From Sphingobacterium yanglingense (lineage in GTDB: Bacteria > Bacteroidota > Bacteroidia > Sphingobacteriales > Sphingobacteriaceae), in assembly GCF_004363245.1 (NCBI RefSeq), contig NZ_SNYV01000016.1:362496-426495 (forward strand): 64,000 nucleotides of DNA. Reading direction: 5' to 3'. The stretch's first letter is position 1, and every line of letters begins with the position of its first letter. The notes under the pieces were generated by a model. It worked only from the letters and a program-made list of their open reading frames with translations. It was not told the origin of the DNA and did not search any database. Both the position numbers and the translations under genes were made by a program. Shown in pieces: positions 26,291 through 34,546 of the stretch.

Positions 26291-26452
26291 ATGCAGGAGC
26301 GTAAGGAAATAGAAAGAATACCTATCGGGGAAGCAATGGAGCTTCTTCGAGAAAATGGTATTGATGTAGGGCAGGAAGAAGCCGAACTGATCATGGAATT
26401 CCTGTATAACCTTACGATGATCGTAATTCGGGAATGCTTTGATGTTGAATGA
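26291..26452 (+). CDS. 53-residue protein upstream of the serine recombinase
   Basis: ATG at 26291, stop at 26450-26452. The product is helical and acidic: MQERKEIERIPIGEAMELLR, then ENGIDVGQEEAELIMEFLYN, then a hydrophobic end LTMIVIRECFDVE. Short proteins of this pattern (xIPIxxAMELLRxNGI...) recur in mobile elements of Bacteroidota, as far as I recall. It lies 56 bp before the recombinase and reads the same way, so it may share its transcript. Function unknown; possibly a regulator or directionality helper. Confidence 0.65.
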   Translation: MQERKEIERIPIGEAMELLRENGIDVGQEEAELIMEFLYNLTMIVIRECFDVE

Positions 26453-26508
26453 TTTATTTCGTAAATTAGCTAATCCCAAGACACATTATCCATTTAAAGA
26501 GATTAGCG

Positions 26509-28074
26509 ATGAAGATAGCAGATTTATACATACGTGTATCCACAGATGAACAAGCAGACAAAGGATATTCTCAGCGTGACCAAGAGGAGCGTTTGAAGAG
26601 ATTCTGTGTTACCAATAAGATTACCGTTGGTCAGGTTATTTACGAAGACCATTCTGCTAAAACTTTTAACCGTCCTGCGTGGACTAATCTCTTAAATAAT
26701 CTTAAAAAGAAAAGTTCCAAAACCAATTTGATTCTCTTTACCAAATGGGACAGATTCAGCCGTAATGCAGGTGATGCCTATCAAATGATTAGTACATTGA
26801 CTAAGCTGGGAGTTGAACCACAAGCTGTCGAACAACCTTTAGATTTATCTATTCCCGAAAACAAAATGATGCTTGCTATTTATCTGGCAGCTCCCGAAGT
26901 GGAGAACGACCGAAGAGCTTTGAACACATTCTACGGAATGCGTAGGGCAAGGAAAGAGGGGTGCTTGATGGGGAAAGCGCCATTCGGATATATCAACAGA
27001 AGCAAAGAAGACGGTAGAAAGTACGTTGCATTTAAAGACCCCGAAGCATTTGCAATGCGTTGGGCTTTCAACGAAATAGCAAAAGGAATACTTGCTGCTG
27101 ACCAAGTGCGACAAAAAATGAACACGCAAAGTCCTGTAAAATTGAGTCGAAGTGCTTTTCATGTGGCTATCCGTAACCCGCTGTACTGTGGAAAGATTTT
27201 CATTGCCAAATTTCAAGATGAAGAAGCGCATCTGGTACAAGGTCAACATGAACCATTAATAAGCGAAGAATTATTTAATAAAGTACAATATGTATTGGAC
27301 GGGAACAAAAGAGTGGAACGCCCGAATACCAAAATACTTTCAGATGTCAATCTACCATTGAGAGGCTTCTTGGTATGTCCTGATTGCGGTCGCAATCTTA
27401 CAGGCAGTGCTTCTAAAGGAAGAACGAGCCGTTATTACTACTATCACTGTGTTTCCGCTTGCGGATTTCGTCAGAAAGCTGAATTTGCCAACGATATTTT
27501 TGAAAAGGGTATGCATCAGTTCGAATTGGACGGTGGTATAAAGAATGTTCTGAAAAAATTGCTATTGGACAACTACAAGAAGTTTGTGCAAGATCCAATG
27601 AACGAAAAGAAACGGATAGTACAGGAAATAGACAGGCTTAATACTAGACTTTCGGTTGCACGTAACAAATTGCTTTCTGAAACGATAGACGATGAAGAAT
27701 ATCTTGACATTAAGAAAGAGTGCAAAGGACAAATTGATAAGTTGGAAGAACAGCTAAGTAAAGATGGTTCAGATACTAAAAATTTCAACGTCGACAAGAC
27801 TTTGGACAAAGCATTACAACATATTCAAAACATCCCGAAACTGTACAGCGAGGGCGAAATCCAAACAAAGAGAGCCATAATTGGTTCGATATTCCCCGAA
27901 AAATTGGAGTTTGATGGAAAAACGTATCGAACCACCCGAATGAACGTAATCGTAAACCATATCTTTCAGATAAACAACGGATTACTCCAAAAAAAGAACA
28001 GGACAAACGAAAATATATTTCATTTGTCCTGTTTAGTAGCCCCGAGCAGAATCGAACTGCTATCAAATGTTTAG
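26509..28074 (+). CDS. Large serine recombinase (integrase of the mobile region)
   Basis: 521 residues. The resolvase domain starts ADLYIRVSTDEQ with catalytic S11, followed by KWDRFSR (about 79-85). The recombinase domain covers about 160-250 (MGKAPFGYINRSKEDGRKYVAF), then a zinc ribbon with C290, C293, C314 and C318, then a long coiled coil (about 360-420). Such enzymes integrate and excise elements at short att sites. The last 12 codons (VAPSRIELLSNV) are read from the antisense of tRNA-Arg, so the present C-terminus and stop are supplied by the chromosomal target. In the excised circle the protein would end differently. Confidence 0.93.
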   Translation: MKIADLYIRVSTDEQADKGYSQRDQEERLKRFCVTNKITVGQVIYEDHSAKTFNRPAWTNLLNNLKKKSSKTNLILFTKWDRFSRNAGDAYQMISTLTKLGVEPQAVEQPLDLSIPENKMMLAIYLAAPEVENDRRALNTFYGMRRARKEGCLMGKAPFGYINRSKEDGRKYVAFKDPEAFAMRWAFNEIAKGILAADQVRQKMNTQSPVKLSRSAFHVAIRNPLYCGKIFIAKFQDEEAHLVQGQHEPLISEELFNKVQYVLDGNKRVERPNTKILSDVNLPLRGFLVCPDCGRNLTGSASKGRTSRYYYYHCVSACGFRQKAEFANDIFEKGMHQFELDGGIKNVLKKLLLDNYKKFVQDPMNEKKRIVQEIDRLNTRLSVARNKLLSETIDDEEYLDIKKECKGQIDKLEEQLSKDGSDTKNFNVDKTLDKALQHIQNIPKLYSEGEIQTKRAIIGSIFPEKLEFDGKTYRTTRMNVIVNHIFQINNGLLQKKNRTNENIFHLSCLVAPSRIELLSNV

Positions 28075-28108
28075 GAAACATCTATTCTATCCGTTGAACT
28101 ACGGGGCC
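28037..28108 (-). tRNA. tRNA-Arg (anticodon CCT), probable attachment site
   Basis: 72 nt on the minus strand: acceptor GGCCCCG/CGGGGCT (first pair G-U), D-arm GTTC..GAAT, anticodon stem GATGT/ACATT with loop TTCCTAA, T-arm AGCAG/CTGCT with TTCGATT, discriminator A. Its 3' half overlaps the recombinase stop. Unlike tRNA-Lys at 14138, it has no terminator hairpin behind it, as expected if an element inserted at its 3' part. Confidence 0.9.
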
Positions 28109-28271
28109 AACTTTTTGAAGTACACAAAAGTATTATTCTATTAGCTTCAAAACAAGAGCTCATTTTATTTTTACCCCACCCATAACCATAAACTATAATT
28201 ATCAATAGGCAATAATAGATTTTGACAATATGAAATAGGTAAATTCGATTTATAGTTGTCGTTATTATGTT

Positions 28272-28279
28272 TACCTTTG
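28272..28279 (+). promoter_or_regulatory. -7 promoter element of the peroxiredoxin gene
   Basis: TACCTTTG fits TAnnTTTG and lies 25 nt before the ATG; a weak TTTA stands 19 nt upstream in the -33 position. Confidence 0.55.
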
Positions 28280-28304
28280 TAGTACAAAAAAAGAAAGATA
28301 TATT

Positions 28305-28937
28305 ATGAGTTTTACAGGTAAGAATTTTCCGAACATTACAGTAGATGCAATTGATTATTTAGGTGACTACATCTCAATCAATATTTTTGAAAAAGCCCAA
28401 AAAGAAAACAAAAAAGTAATGTTATTCTGGTATCCAAAAGACTTCACTTTCGTATGCCCGACAGAATTACACGCTTTTCAAGAGGCTCTTCCTGAATTTG
28501 AAAAACGTAACACTATTGTAATCGGTGCATCATGCGATTCTAATGAAGTTCACTTTGCATGGTTGAATACGGCTAAAGATAACGGTGGTATTGAAGGTGT
28601 TACATACCCAATCATTGCTGACACTAACCGCAACCTTTCTAGTGTATTAGGTATTCTGGAAATGAAAGAAGTAGAGCACCCTGAATACGGTACCCTAGTA
28701 GAAGGGTCTGCTGTATCTTACCGCGCTACTTATTTGATCGACGAGACTGGTAAAGTTTTCCACGAGTCGGTGAATGATATGCCACTTGGACGTAACGTTA
28801 AAGAGTACATCCGTTTAGTTGACGCTTATGCACACGTTCAAAACCATGGTGAAGTTTGTCCAGCAAACTGGGAAGAAGGTAAAGACGCGATGAATGCGAC
28901 TCGTGAGGGCGTAGCTTCATACCTATCAGCAAACTAA
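28305..28937 (+). CDS. Typical 2-Cys peroxiredoxin (AhpC/TSA family)
   Basis: 210 residues. The peroxidatic cysteine is C51 in FTFVCPTELHAFQ and the resolving cysteine C185 in HGEVCPANW, so both are present. It reduces H2O2 and organic peroxides in the cytoplasm. The next gene, a thioredoxin-like protein 61 bp downstream, is a natural reductant, and the pair is probably co-transcribed. It is the first chromosomal gene past the mobile region. Confidence 0.93.
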   Translation: MSFTGKNFPNITVDAIDYLGDYISINIFEKAQKENKKVMLFWYPKDFTFVCPTELHAFQEALPEFEKRNTIVIGASCDSNEVHFAWLNTAKDNGGIEGVTYPIIADTNRNLSSVLGILEMKEVEHPEYGTLVEGSAVSYRATYLIDETGKVFHESVNDMPLGRNVKEYIRLVDAYAHVQNHGEVCPANWEEGKDAMNATREGVASYLSAN

Positions 28938-28998
28938 GAAATATCAACTACTTAAGAGGCGGATTTCTTCCGCCTCTATCATTTAAACACAAACTATT

Positions 28999-29313
28999 AT
29001 GTTACAGGAATTAGAAAACGACACCTTACAGGAAGTTGTTAACAGCAACAAAACTGTAATGGTACAATATGCTGCTTCATGGTGCGGAAACTGCCGTATT
29101 ATGAAACCAAAATTCAAGAAACTGGCAACAGAGAATGAGAATGTTACTTTCATTATTGTAGATGCTGAAAAAAACCCAGAATCTAGAAAGTTAGCCAACG
29201 TCAATAACTTGCCTACATTTGCTGCTTTTAAAGATGGCAAATTGGTAAATCAGGTACAGACAAACAAAATTGAAGGACTAATCGATTTATTAAATGAAGT
29301 TACCGATAATTAA
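28999..29313 (+). CDS. Thioredoxin-family protein
   Basis: 104 residues without signal peptide. The active site is C29-G-N-C32 (ASWCGNCRIMKP), not the CGPC of housekeeping thioredoxin, and the cis-Pro is in 'NLPTFAAFKDG'. It most likely recycles the upstream peroxiredoxin. The last 20 bp overlap the start of the next gene. Confidence 0.9.
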   Translation: MLQELENDTLQEVVNSNKTVMVQYAASWCGNCRIMKPKFKKLATENENVTFIIVDAEKNPESRKLANVNNLPTFAAFKDGKLVNQVQTNKIEGLIDLLNEVTDN

Positions 29314-29551
29314 GCACTTAACAGATTTCATCGAACAAAATGATGCGGATTACGTATTGGAGACGATTGAAACATTGGAGTCCTTAACTGAAGTCTCCTC
29401 TTTAAAAGACGAAGAACTAGATGTTATCGGCGAATTAATCTCAAATATGTACGGGGCTATAGAAGTGGATAAGTTAATCAAGGAGGGAACTCCCAAAAAA
29501 GAAGCTTTGAATACCTTTATGCAGCGTGTATTGGGATCAATAGATAAGTAG
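29294..29551 (+). CDS. Small acidic protein (DUF6952-like) coupled to thioredoxin
   Basis: 85 residues, no signal peptide or membrane segment; a compact helical protein (KHLTDFIEQNDADYVLETIE, DEELDVIGELISNMYGAIEV, GTPKKEALNTFMQRVLGSID). The ATG lies 20 bp inside the thioredoxin gene, in another frame, so translation is coupled. The same peroxiredoxin-thioredoxin-small protein order is common in Bacteroidota, and I recall the family as DUF6952 (name not certain). Its role is unknown; the context suggests peroxide or thiol stress. Confidence 0.8.
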   Translation: MKLPIIKHLTDFIEQNDADYVLETIETLESLTEVSSLKDEELDVIGELISNMYGAIEVDKLIKEGTPKKEALNTFMQRVLGSIDK

Positions 29552-29631
29552 AAACCTACGCGTATGCGGATAAAAACTCATCTTTTTATACACAGTTCGA
29601 CCCTATATCGCTTTTGTTCATAACTTTAGCG

Positions 29632-29724
29632 ATGTGGAAAATTATTTTTCAACAGATTACTTATATTATTGTGCTTTTTATAGTACTTTTACTAGTGTTG
29701 AAGGGTTACACCTTAATCTGGTGA
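29632..29724 (+). CDS. Possible 30-residue membrane microprotein
   Basis: ATG at 29632, TGA at 29722-29724; the product MWKIIFQQITYIIVLFIVLL continues LVLKGYTLIW: one hydrophobic helix with a basic or polar end on each side. A TAACTTTA element ends 3 nt before the ATG, the same layout seen at the CPBP protease gene (47669), so a leaderless message is possible. A terminator follows 74 bp later. Coding status is unproven. Confidence 0.4.
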   Translation: MWKIIFQQITYIIVLFIVLLLVLKGYTLIW

Positions 29725-29798
29725 GTCGTAACACTAATATGCATTTAATAATAGATTAAGCGCACACTATTTTAAGACTAAAGATTTTTAATTGTTGG

Positions 29799-29829
29799 AA
29801 AAAGAGCTAAATTACATTTAGCTCTTTTT
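29799..29829 (+). terminator. Rho-independent terminator after the peroxiredoxin-thioredoxin group
   Basis: AAAAAGAGCTAAAT and ATTTAGCTCTTTTT form a 14-bp stem with a 3-nt loop followed by more T. Confidence 0.85.
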
Positions 29830-29850
29830 TTTGTATCCTTCGTTTTAGGA

Positions 29851-29900
29851 AAGTCCCCTCAAGTCTGCTTAAGTCCCCTAAACTCCCCTCAAGTCCGTGA
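29851..29900. repeat. Five tandem 10-bp units in the spacer before the PIG-L gene
   Basis: Units start AAGTCCCCTC, AAGTCTGCTT, AAGTCCCCTA, AACTCCCCTC, AAGTCCGTGA. The remaining bases up to 30039 hold no other gene; the PIG-L promoter must lie here. Confidence 0.7.
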
Positions 29901-30039
29901 TAGCTTGTCTATAGCTTGGGTATAGTCTAGTATAAACCTTATTGTTTATGCCATTACCTATAAGATTTACCATAACAATATTACAGTTTACTTGCCCTAC
30001 AAATTGCTTCTTTTTTAGTTCAAACATGTATATTTAGCT

Positions 30040-32472
30040 ATGCTTAGAAAAATATCCTTTTTATTTCTATTTCTAATTTCACTTCATTATGTAGCACGTC
30101 CACAACATGGAAACATGCCTGCGAGTGAAATCATGATCAAACTTAAAAAACTTAATACACTGGGATCGGTTTTATACTTTGCTGCGCACCCTGATGATGA
30201 AAATACCCGATTGATCGCTTGGCTATCCCAAGAACGAAAGTACAGGACGGGCTATCTCTCCCTGACCCGCGGAGATGGGGGCCAAAACCTTATTGGCACA
30301 GAGCAGGGAATTGATCTTGGTCTAGTACGCACACAGGAGCTACTTGCTGCCCGATCGATAGACAAGGGCGAACAGTTTTTCAGTTCCGCCTACGATTTCG
30401 GTTTTTCCAAGACTCACCAAGAGACGTTTGATTTTTGGGATAAAGAAACCGCTTTACGTGAAGCCGTATGGATAATTCGTAAATTTAGACCAGATATTAT
30501 CATTACTCGCTTTCCTCCAGACAAACGTGGTGGGCACGGGCACCATCAGGCCTCGGCTATATTGGCACATGAGGCCTACCTTGCTGCTGCTGACCCGAAT
30601 TATTTTCCGGAGCAACTTGCTACTGTGTCTGTATGGAAAGCGAAACGACTGCTATGGAACACGGCTAATTTCGGTGGAATGAACAATACTTCAGAAGACC
30701 AGCTGAAAGTAGACATTGGAGCTTATAACCCTCTATTGGGGGAATCCTATGGGGAGATTGCGGCACGTAGTAGATCGCAACATAAAAGCCAGGGCTTTGG
30801 TGCTGCTACTACACGGGGTACAAGCATTGAATACTTTGATTTCGTAGCGGGCGACAAACCAAAACAGGATCTTATGGAGGGGATTGAAACAACTTGGAAC
30901 CGAATCCCTAACACCGCTGATATACAGCGTCGAATTGACAATATTATCGAAGGATTTGACTATTTAAATCCCGAGAAGAGTATTCCTGCCCTATTTGAGC
31001 TCCGAGAGCAGGTCCGCACCGTAAGTGATCCTTACTGGAAAAATCTTAAAACCCAGGAAATCGAAGATATTATTACGGCTTGCGCGGGTATATGGATTGA
31101 TGCTACTACCGCATCCAGTCAATATCCTATGGACAAAAATTTTGATGTATCCCTTGAAGCCATTGTTAGACGCCCAGGAATTAAAGTTAAACTTATTAGA
31201 ACAACCTTGGGAGAAATCAACCAATCCCTCACGACAAACAATACCTGGAACTCGTCGAGTCCATATCAATGGCACAGAAACACACAACCTTACTGGCTCG
31301 AAAGAGCAAATTCATTGGGAAAATTTGACGTAGAACCAAAAGATATAGGATTCCCGACAAATGCTAGCCGACCAATAGTGGAATTCACTTTCGACATCGA
31401 CGGAAAATCCCTTCAACGATCTCAAGCTATACAATACAAAGTTGTTGATCCGGTACGCGGTGAAATCCATAGCCCTGTAGCTATCACACCTGCCCTCACT
31501 GCGGAGGTCTCTTCATCGATTGTATTAAGTACTAACGGCGAAGAAAAAATCGTGGACATAACTTTTACCAGACATCATAAAGACAGCAACAACTTTACGG
31601 TCAACATACCTCAACCTGATGGATGGCTCGTGGTCCCTCAGCTTCTAAATTTGGATTTTGCAGAATCGAACACGATCACTAAACAAATCAGGATAAAACC
31701 GACCTCTGTTAATAGCGCCCGATCTACAATCAACCTCTTATGGAATAATGAGGCCTTGAAGTCAATCAAGACCATTGATTACGACCATATTCCCCGCATC
31801 ACTTGGTTTCCCACAACGGTCATTAACTGTGAGCGTCTCGCTCTGATAAACCCGATCAAGAATATAGGTTATATTGCTGGCGCAGGTGATATGGTCGCGA
31901 AATCATTAAATGAAATAGGTATAGCGACCACCAACCTCAATGGACATACTTTATCTGCCTCCCTGCTCAAGCAATATGATGCCATTATAGTAGGTGTACG
32001 TTACTTTAATATCAATACACAGGCAGCCACAACCCAAAAACTCCTTATGGATTATGTAGAACAAGGGGGAGTTGTATTAATGCAGTACAATGTGAACACG
32101 AAGCTCATGGCAGAACAATTGGGTCCCTACCCATTCTCTATATCAAGAGACCGCGTTACAGAAGAAGACGCTATCGTGCAGTTTGACGCTAAAGACATTG
32201 CTTTCTCTTACCCAAATAAGATTACAGCAAGCGATTTTGATGGCTGGGTACAAGAACGTGGACTTTATTTTGCAGATGATATCAGTCGCCATTATCGTAC
32301 ACCTATATCCATTCATGACAAAGATGAACAGCCCAATAAGGGCTCGCTCTTGATTACTAATTATGGAAAGGGTAAGTTTGTATACACTTCGTTGGCCTTT
32401 TTCAGACAATTACCTGCAGGAGTTCCCGGAGCTTATAGATTATTCGTAAATTTGCTAACAAAAGAAAAGTAA
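30040..32472 (+). CDS. Secreted PIG-L/LmbE-family N-deacetylase with a C-terminal beta and ThuA/GATase-like region
   Basis: 810 residues with a signal peptide (residues 1-22). The PIG-L domain has the zinc motif H50-P-D-D53 (FAAHPDDENTRL), TRGDGGQN and the second histidine cluster GGHGHHQAS (H166, H168), so it should remove N-acetyl groups from a sugar in the periplasm. The middle (about 400-590) is beta-rich; the last 200 residues (GYIAGAGDMVAKSLNEIG, YDAIIVGVRYFN, FVYTSLAFFRQLPAGVPGAYR) look like a glutamine-amidotransferase-like fold. This long architecture is common in Bacteroidota. The natural substrate is unknown. Confidence 0.85.
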   Translation: MLRKISFLFLFLISLHYVARPQHGNMPASEIMIKLKKLNTLGSVLYFAAHPDDENTRLIAWLSQERKYRTGYLSLTRGDGGQNLIGTEQGIDLGLVRTQELLAARSIDKGEQFFSSAYDFGFSKTHQETFDFWDKETALREAVWIIRKFRPDIIITRFPPDKRGGHGHHQASAILAHEAYLAAADPNYFPEQLATVSVWKAKRLLWNTANFGGMNNTSEDQLKVDIGAYNPLLGESYGEIAARSRSQHKSQGFGAATTRGTSIEYFDFVAGDKPKQDLMEGIETTWNRIPNTADIQRRIDNIIEGFDYLNPEKSIPALFELREQVRTVSDPYWKNLKTQEIEDIITACAGIWIDATTASSQYPMDKNFDVSLEAIVRRPGIKVKLIRTTLGEINQSLTTNNTWNSSSPYQWHRNTQPYWLERANSLGKFDVEPKDIGFPTNASRPIVEFTFDIDGKSLQRSQAIQYKVVDPVRGEIHSPVAITPALTAEVSSSIVLSTNGEEKIVDITFTRHHKDSNNFTVNIPQPDGWLVVPQLLNLDFAESNTITKQIRIKPTSVNSARSTINLLWNNEALKSIKTIDYDHIPRITWFPTTVINCERLALINPIKNIGYIAGAGDMVAKSLNEIGIATTNLNGHTLSASLLKQYDAIIVGVRYFNINTQAATTQKLLMDYVEQGGVVLMQYNVNTKLMAEQLGPYPFSISRDRVTEEDAIVQFDAKDIAFSYPNKITASDFDGWVQERGLYFADDISRHYRTPISIHDKDEQPNKGSLLITNYGKGKFVYTSLAFFRQLPAGVPGAYRLFVNLLTKEK

Positions 32473-32486
32473 TTTTAACATTAGAT

Positions 32487-32684
32487 ATGGAAAATCAAGT
32501 AAACGATGCACAACCTATTAATGCAAAAGGTTTAATTTTATTAATTGGCTCTGTGTTTGGTGCGCTAACCGCTTTTGCGTCTTGCGGATCATTTTCAAGC
32601 ATTATTGGAGGATTAGTAGGAGGTTTTATCTTCGCGGTCTTCTTCAATACGGTGCTTTTACCTCAAAAACCTCATGACAGATAA
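32487..32684 (+). CDS. Small glycine-rich membrane protein
   Basis: 65 residues, with a hydrophobic region at about 15-56 (GLILLIGSVFGALTAFASCG and IIGGLVGGFIFAVFFNTVLL) that can form two membrane helices. It lies 14 bp after the PIG-L stop, and its own end overlaps the next small gene by 11 bp. No family recognised. The position suggests a co-transcribed set from PIG-L to the symporter. Confidence 0.65.
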   Translation: MENQVNDAQPINAKGLILLIGSVFGALTAFASCGSFSSIIGGLVGGFIFAVFFNTVLLPQKPHDR

Positions 32685-32793
32685 GGGACTTCCTCCTTTT
32701 GTTCGTAGCTGGCGCCAGTTTTACTGGATTCTGGTAATCTGGCTACTCCTATGTATCGTATTCATGTATTTATTCACGATACATTATTCATGA
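32674..32793 (+). CDS. 39-residue membrane protein overlapping the symporter start
   Basis: ATG at 32674, TGA at 32791-32793. The N-terminus is soluble (MTDKGLPPFVRSWRQFYW) and is followed by one membrane helix (ILVIWLLLCIVFMYLFTIHYS). The stop overlaps the symporter start as ATGA, and the start lies inside the previous gene, so the frame is embedded in a coupled operon. This mimics the small subunits or helpers that precede some sodium:solute symporters. A standard minimum-length cutoff would hide it. Confidence 0.7.
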   Translation: MTDKGLPPFVRSWRQFYWILVIWLLLCIVFMYLFTIHYS

Positions 32794-34478
32794 GTTCTAT
32801 CGACTGGATAGTGCTTTTTACTACCCTGCTTTTGATTATCGCCTATGGTGTATTCAAAAGCAGGAATATTCGTAACATCAACGGTTACTTACTCGGCGAC
32901 CGTGAACTTCCTTGGTACAATGTAGGTCTTTCTGTCATGGCAACTCAAGCGAGTGCCATCACGTTTTTATCGGCTCCGGGCCTGGCTTATTCTTCGGGGA
33001 TGAGCTTCGTTCAGTTCTATTTCGGACTTCCTCTGGCCATGATTGTGCTATGTATCACCTTCGTCCCTATTTTCCATAGACTACGGGTATTTACGGCGTA
33101 TGAGTTCCTAGAGAAGAGATTTGATATCAAAACCAGGGCATTAACGGCTTTCTTATTCCTAATCCAACGCGGAATTTCTACTGGAATCACAATCTTTGCA
33201 CCGGCTATCATCTTATCTACAATATTACACATCGACATTACCTACACCACACTAGCAATGGGCAGCATAGTAGTACTCTATACCGTTTATGGAGGAACAA
33301 AGGCCGTATCTTATACACAACTGCTGCAGATGGGTATTATATTCACGGGTCTGCTTGCCGCCGGTTTTATGGTAATACAGCTACTTCCTAACGACATTGG
33401 ATTTAGCGAAGCTTTACATATCGCTGGTAAATCAGGAAAGACCAATGCTATCGATTTTACTTTTGATCTAAACAATCAATATACAGTATGGACAGGTCTG
33501 ATCGGAGGTTTCTTCCTTCAACTGTCTTACTTTGGAACTGACCAAAGCCAAGTCGGACGTTACTTGACGGGATCATCTATTCGAGACAGTAGAATGGGTC
33601 TGTTGATGAACGGGCTGTTAAAAGTACCTATGCAATTCTGCATCCTACTAATAGGAGTATTGGTCTTTGCCTATTATCAGTACCATACCCCGCCGCTATT
33701 CTTCAACTCGTTGGAAACAAACAAGCTTGAAAACAGTGTTTATGCAGAAGATTACGCAAAGCTATTACATGAGCAAGAAGCAATTGGGTCAAGCAAATCA
33801 CAAACTATTACTGAACTTACTAAAGCATTGGCGGAAAAGGACAACTCTACTGCTGACATTAAGGGTGATGAGCTGAATGCGCTCAACGCAAAATCGGATG
33901 CACTACGTCAGGAGGTGATTGCCTTGATCAAGAAGAATGATTCTGCTGCAGACACAAATGACAATAACTACATCTTCTTATCTTTTGTCACGTCGACCTT
34001 CCCAAAGGGCTTTATTGGGTTGCTTATAGCGATCATCATGCTTGCTTCTATGGGAGCTACGGCAAGCGCAATAAATTCACTTGCTTCTACGACTGTAATC
34101 GATATTTACAAACGCTTTATAAACAAAGAAGCTTCAGAACGCACTTATCTTAAAGCTTCTAGACTATGTACATTGGGCTGGGGGATCTTTACAGTGATGA
34201 TTGCACTCTATGCGAATAAACTAGGCAACCTCCTAGAAGCGGTTAATATTTTAGGGTCTCTATTTTATGGTACAATACTAGGTATATTCTTAGTGGCTTT
34301 CTATTTTAAAAGAATTGGCGGAAAGGCTGTGTTTTGGGCCGCAGTCCTTACAGAGGTTATCGTGATAGGAGTCTGGAGAGCTGACATCGTTGCCTTTTTA
34401 TGGCTCAACCTGATTGGCTGTATGCTCGTTATTATCTTAGGGCTCTTACTGCAAAAGTCACTACCCAAAAAATACTAA
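32790..34478 (+). CDS. Sodium:solute symporter family transporter
   Basis: 562 residues from the ATG at 32790, chosen because it gives the usual short N-terminus (MSSIDWIVLFTTLLL) and the ATGA overlap; a longer frame from 32751 adds 13 unlikely residues. About 13 membrane segments are visible, with the SSS signature region GGFFLQLSYFGTDQSQVGRYL. An unusual charged stretch at about 315-400 (KLLHEQEAIGSSKSQTITEL ... LIKKNDSAADTNDN) interrupts the membrane domain and is probably a large extramembrane loop. The substrate is not predictable. The stop codon lies in the first unit of a 7-bp tandem repeat. Confidence 0.9.
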   Translation: MSSIDWIVLFTTLLLIIAYGVFKSRNIRNINGYLLGDRELPWYNVGLSVMATQASAITFLSAPGLAYSSGMSFVQFYFGLPLAMIVLCITFVPIFHRLRVFTAYEFLEKRFDIKTRALTAFLFLIQRGISTGITIFAPAIILSTILHIDITYTTLAMGSIVVLYTVYGGTKAVSYTQLLQMGIIFTGLLAAGFMVIQLLPNDIGFSEALHIAGKSGKTNAIDFTFDLNNQYTVWTGLIGGFFLQLSYFGTDQSQVGRYLTGSSIRDSRMGLLMNGLLKVPMQFCILLIGVLVFAYYQYHTPPLFFNSLETNKLENSVYAEDYAKLLHEQEAIGSSKSQTITELTKALAEKDNSTADIKGDELNALNAKSDALRQEVIALIKKNDSAADTNDNNYIFLSFVTSTFPKGFIGLLIAIIMLASMGATASAINSLASTTVIDIYKRFINKEASERTYLKASRLCTLGWGIFTVMIALYANKLGNLLEAVNILGSLFYGTILGIFLVAFYFKRIGGKAVFWAAVLTEVIVIGVWRADIVAFLWLNLIGCMLVIILGLLLQKSLPKKY

Positions 34479-34546
34479 ATACTAAATACTAAATACTAAA
34501 TACTAAATACTAAATACTAAATACTAAATACTAAATACTAAATACT
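34470..34546. repeat. AAATACT tandem repeat, 11 perfect copies, between convergent genes
   Basis: 77 bp made of 11 identical 7-bp units, followed by one imperfect unit. The symporter stop (TAA, 34476-34478) is at its left edge and the amidase stop (TAG, minus strand, 34547-34545) at its right edge. Because 7 is not a multiple of 3 and each unit contains TAA (plus) and TAG (minus), stops occur in all frames. Confidence 0.95.

Noticed and set aside
34470..34546. Possible CRISPR-like array
   Set aside because: The 7-bp units follow each other without spacers; it is a simple tandem repeat. No CRISPR array was seen elsewhere in the window.
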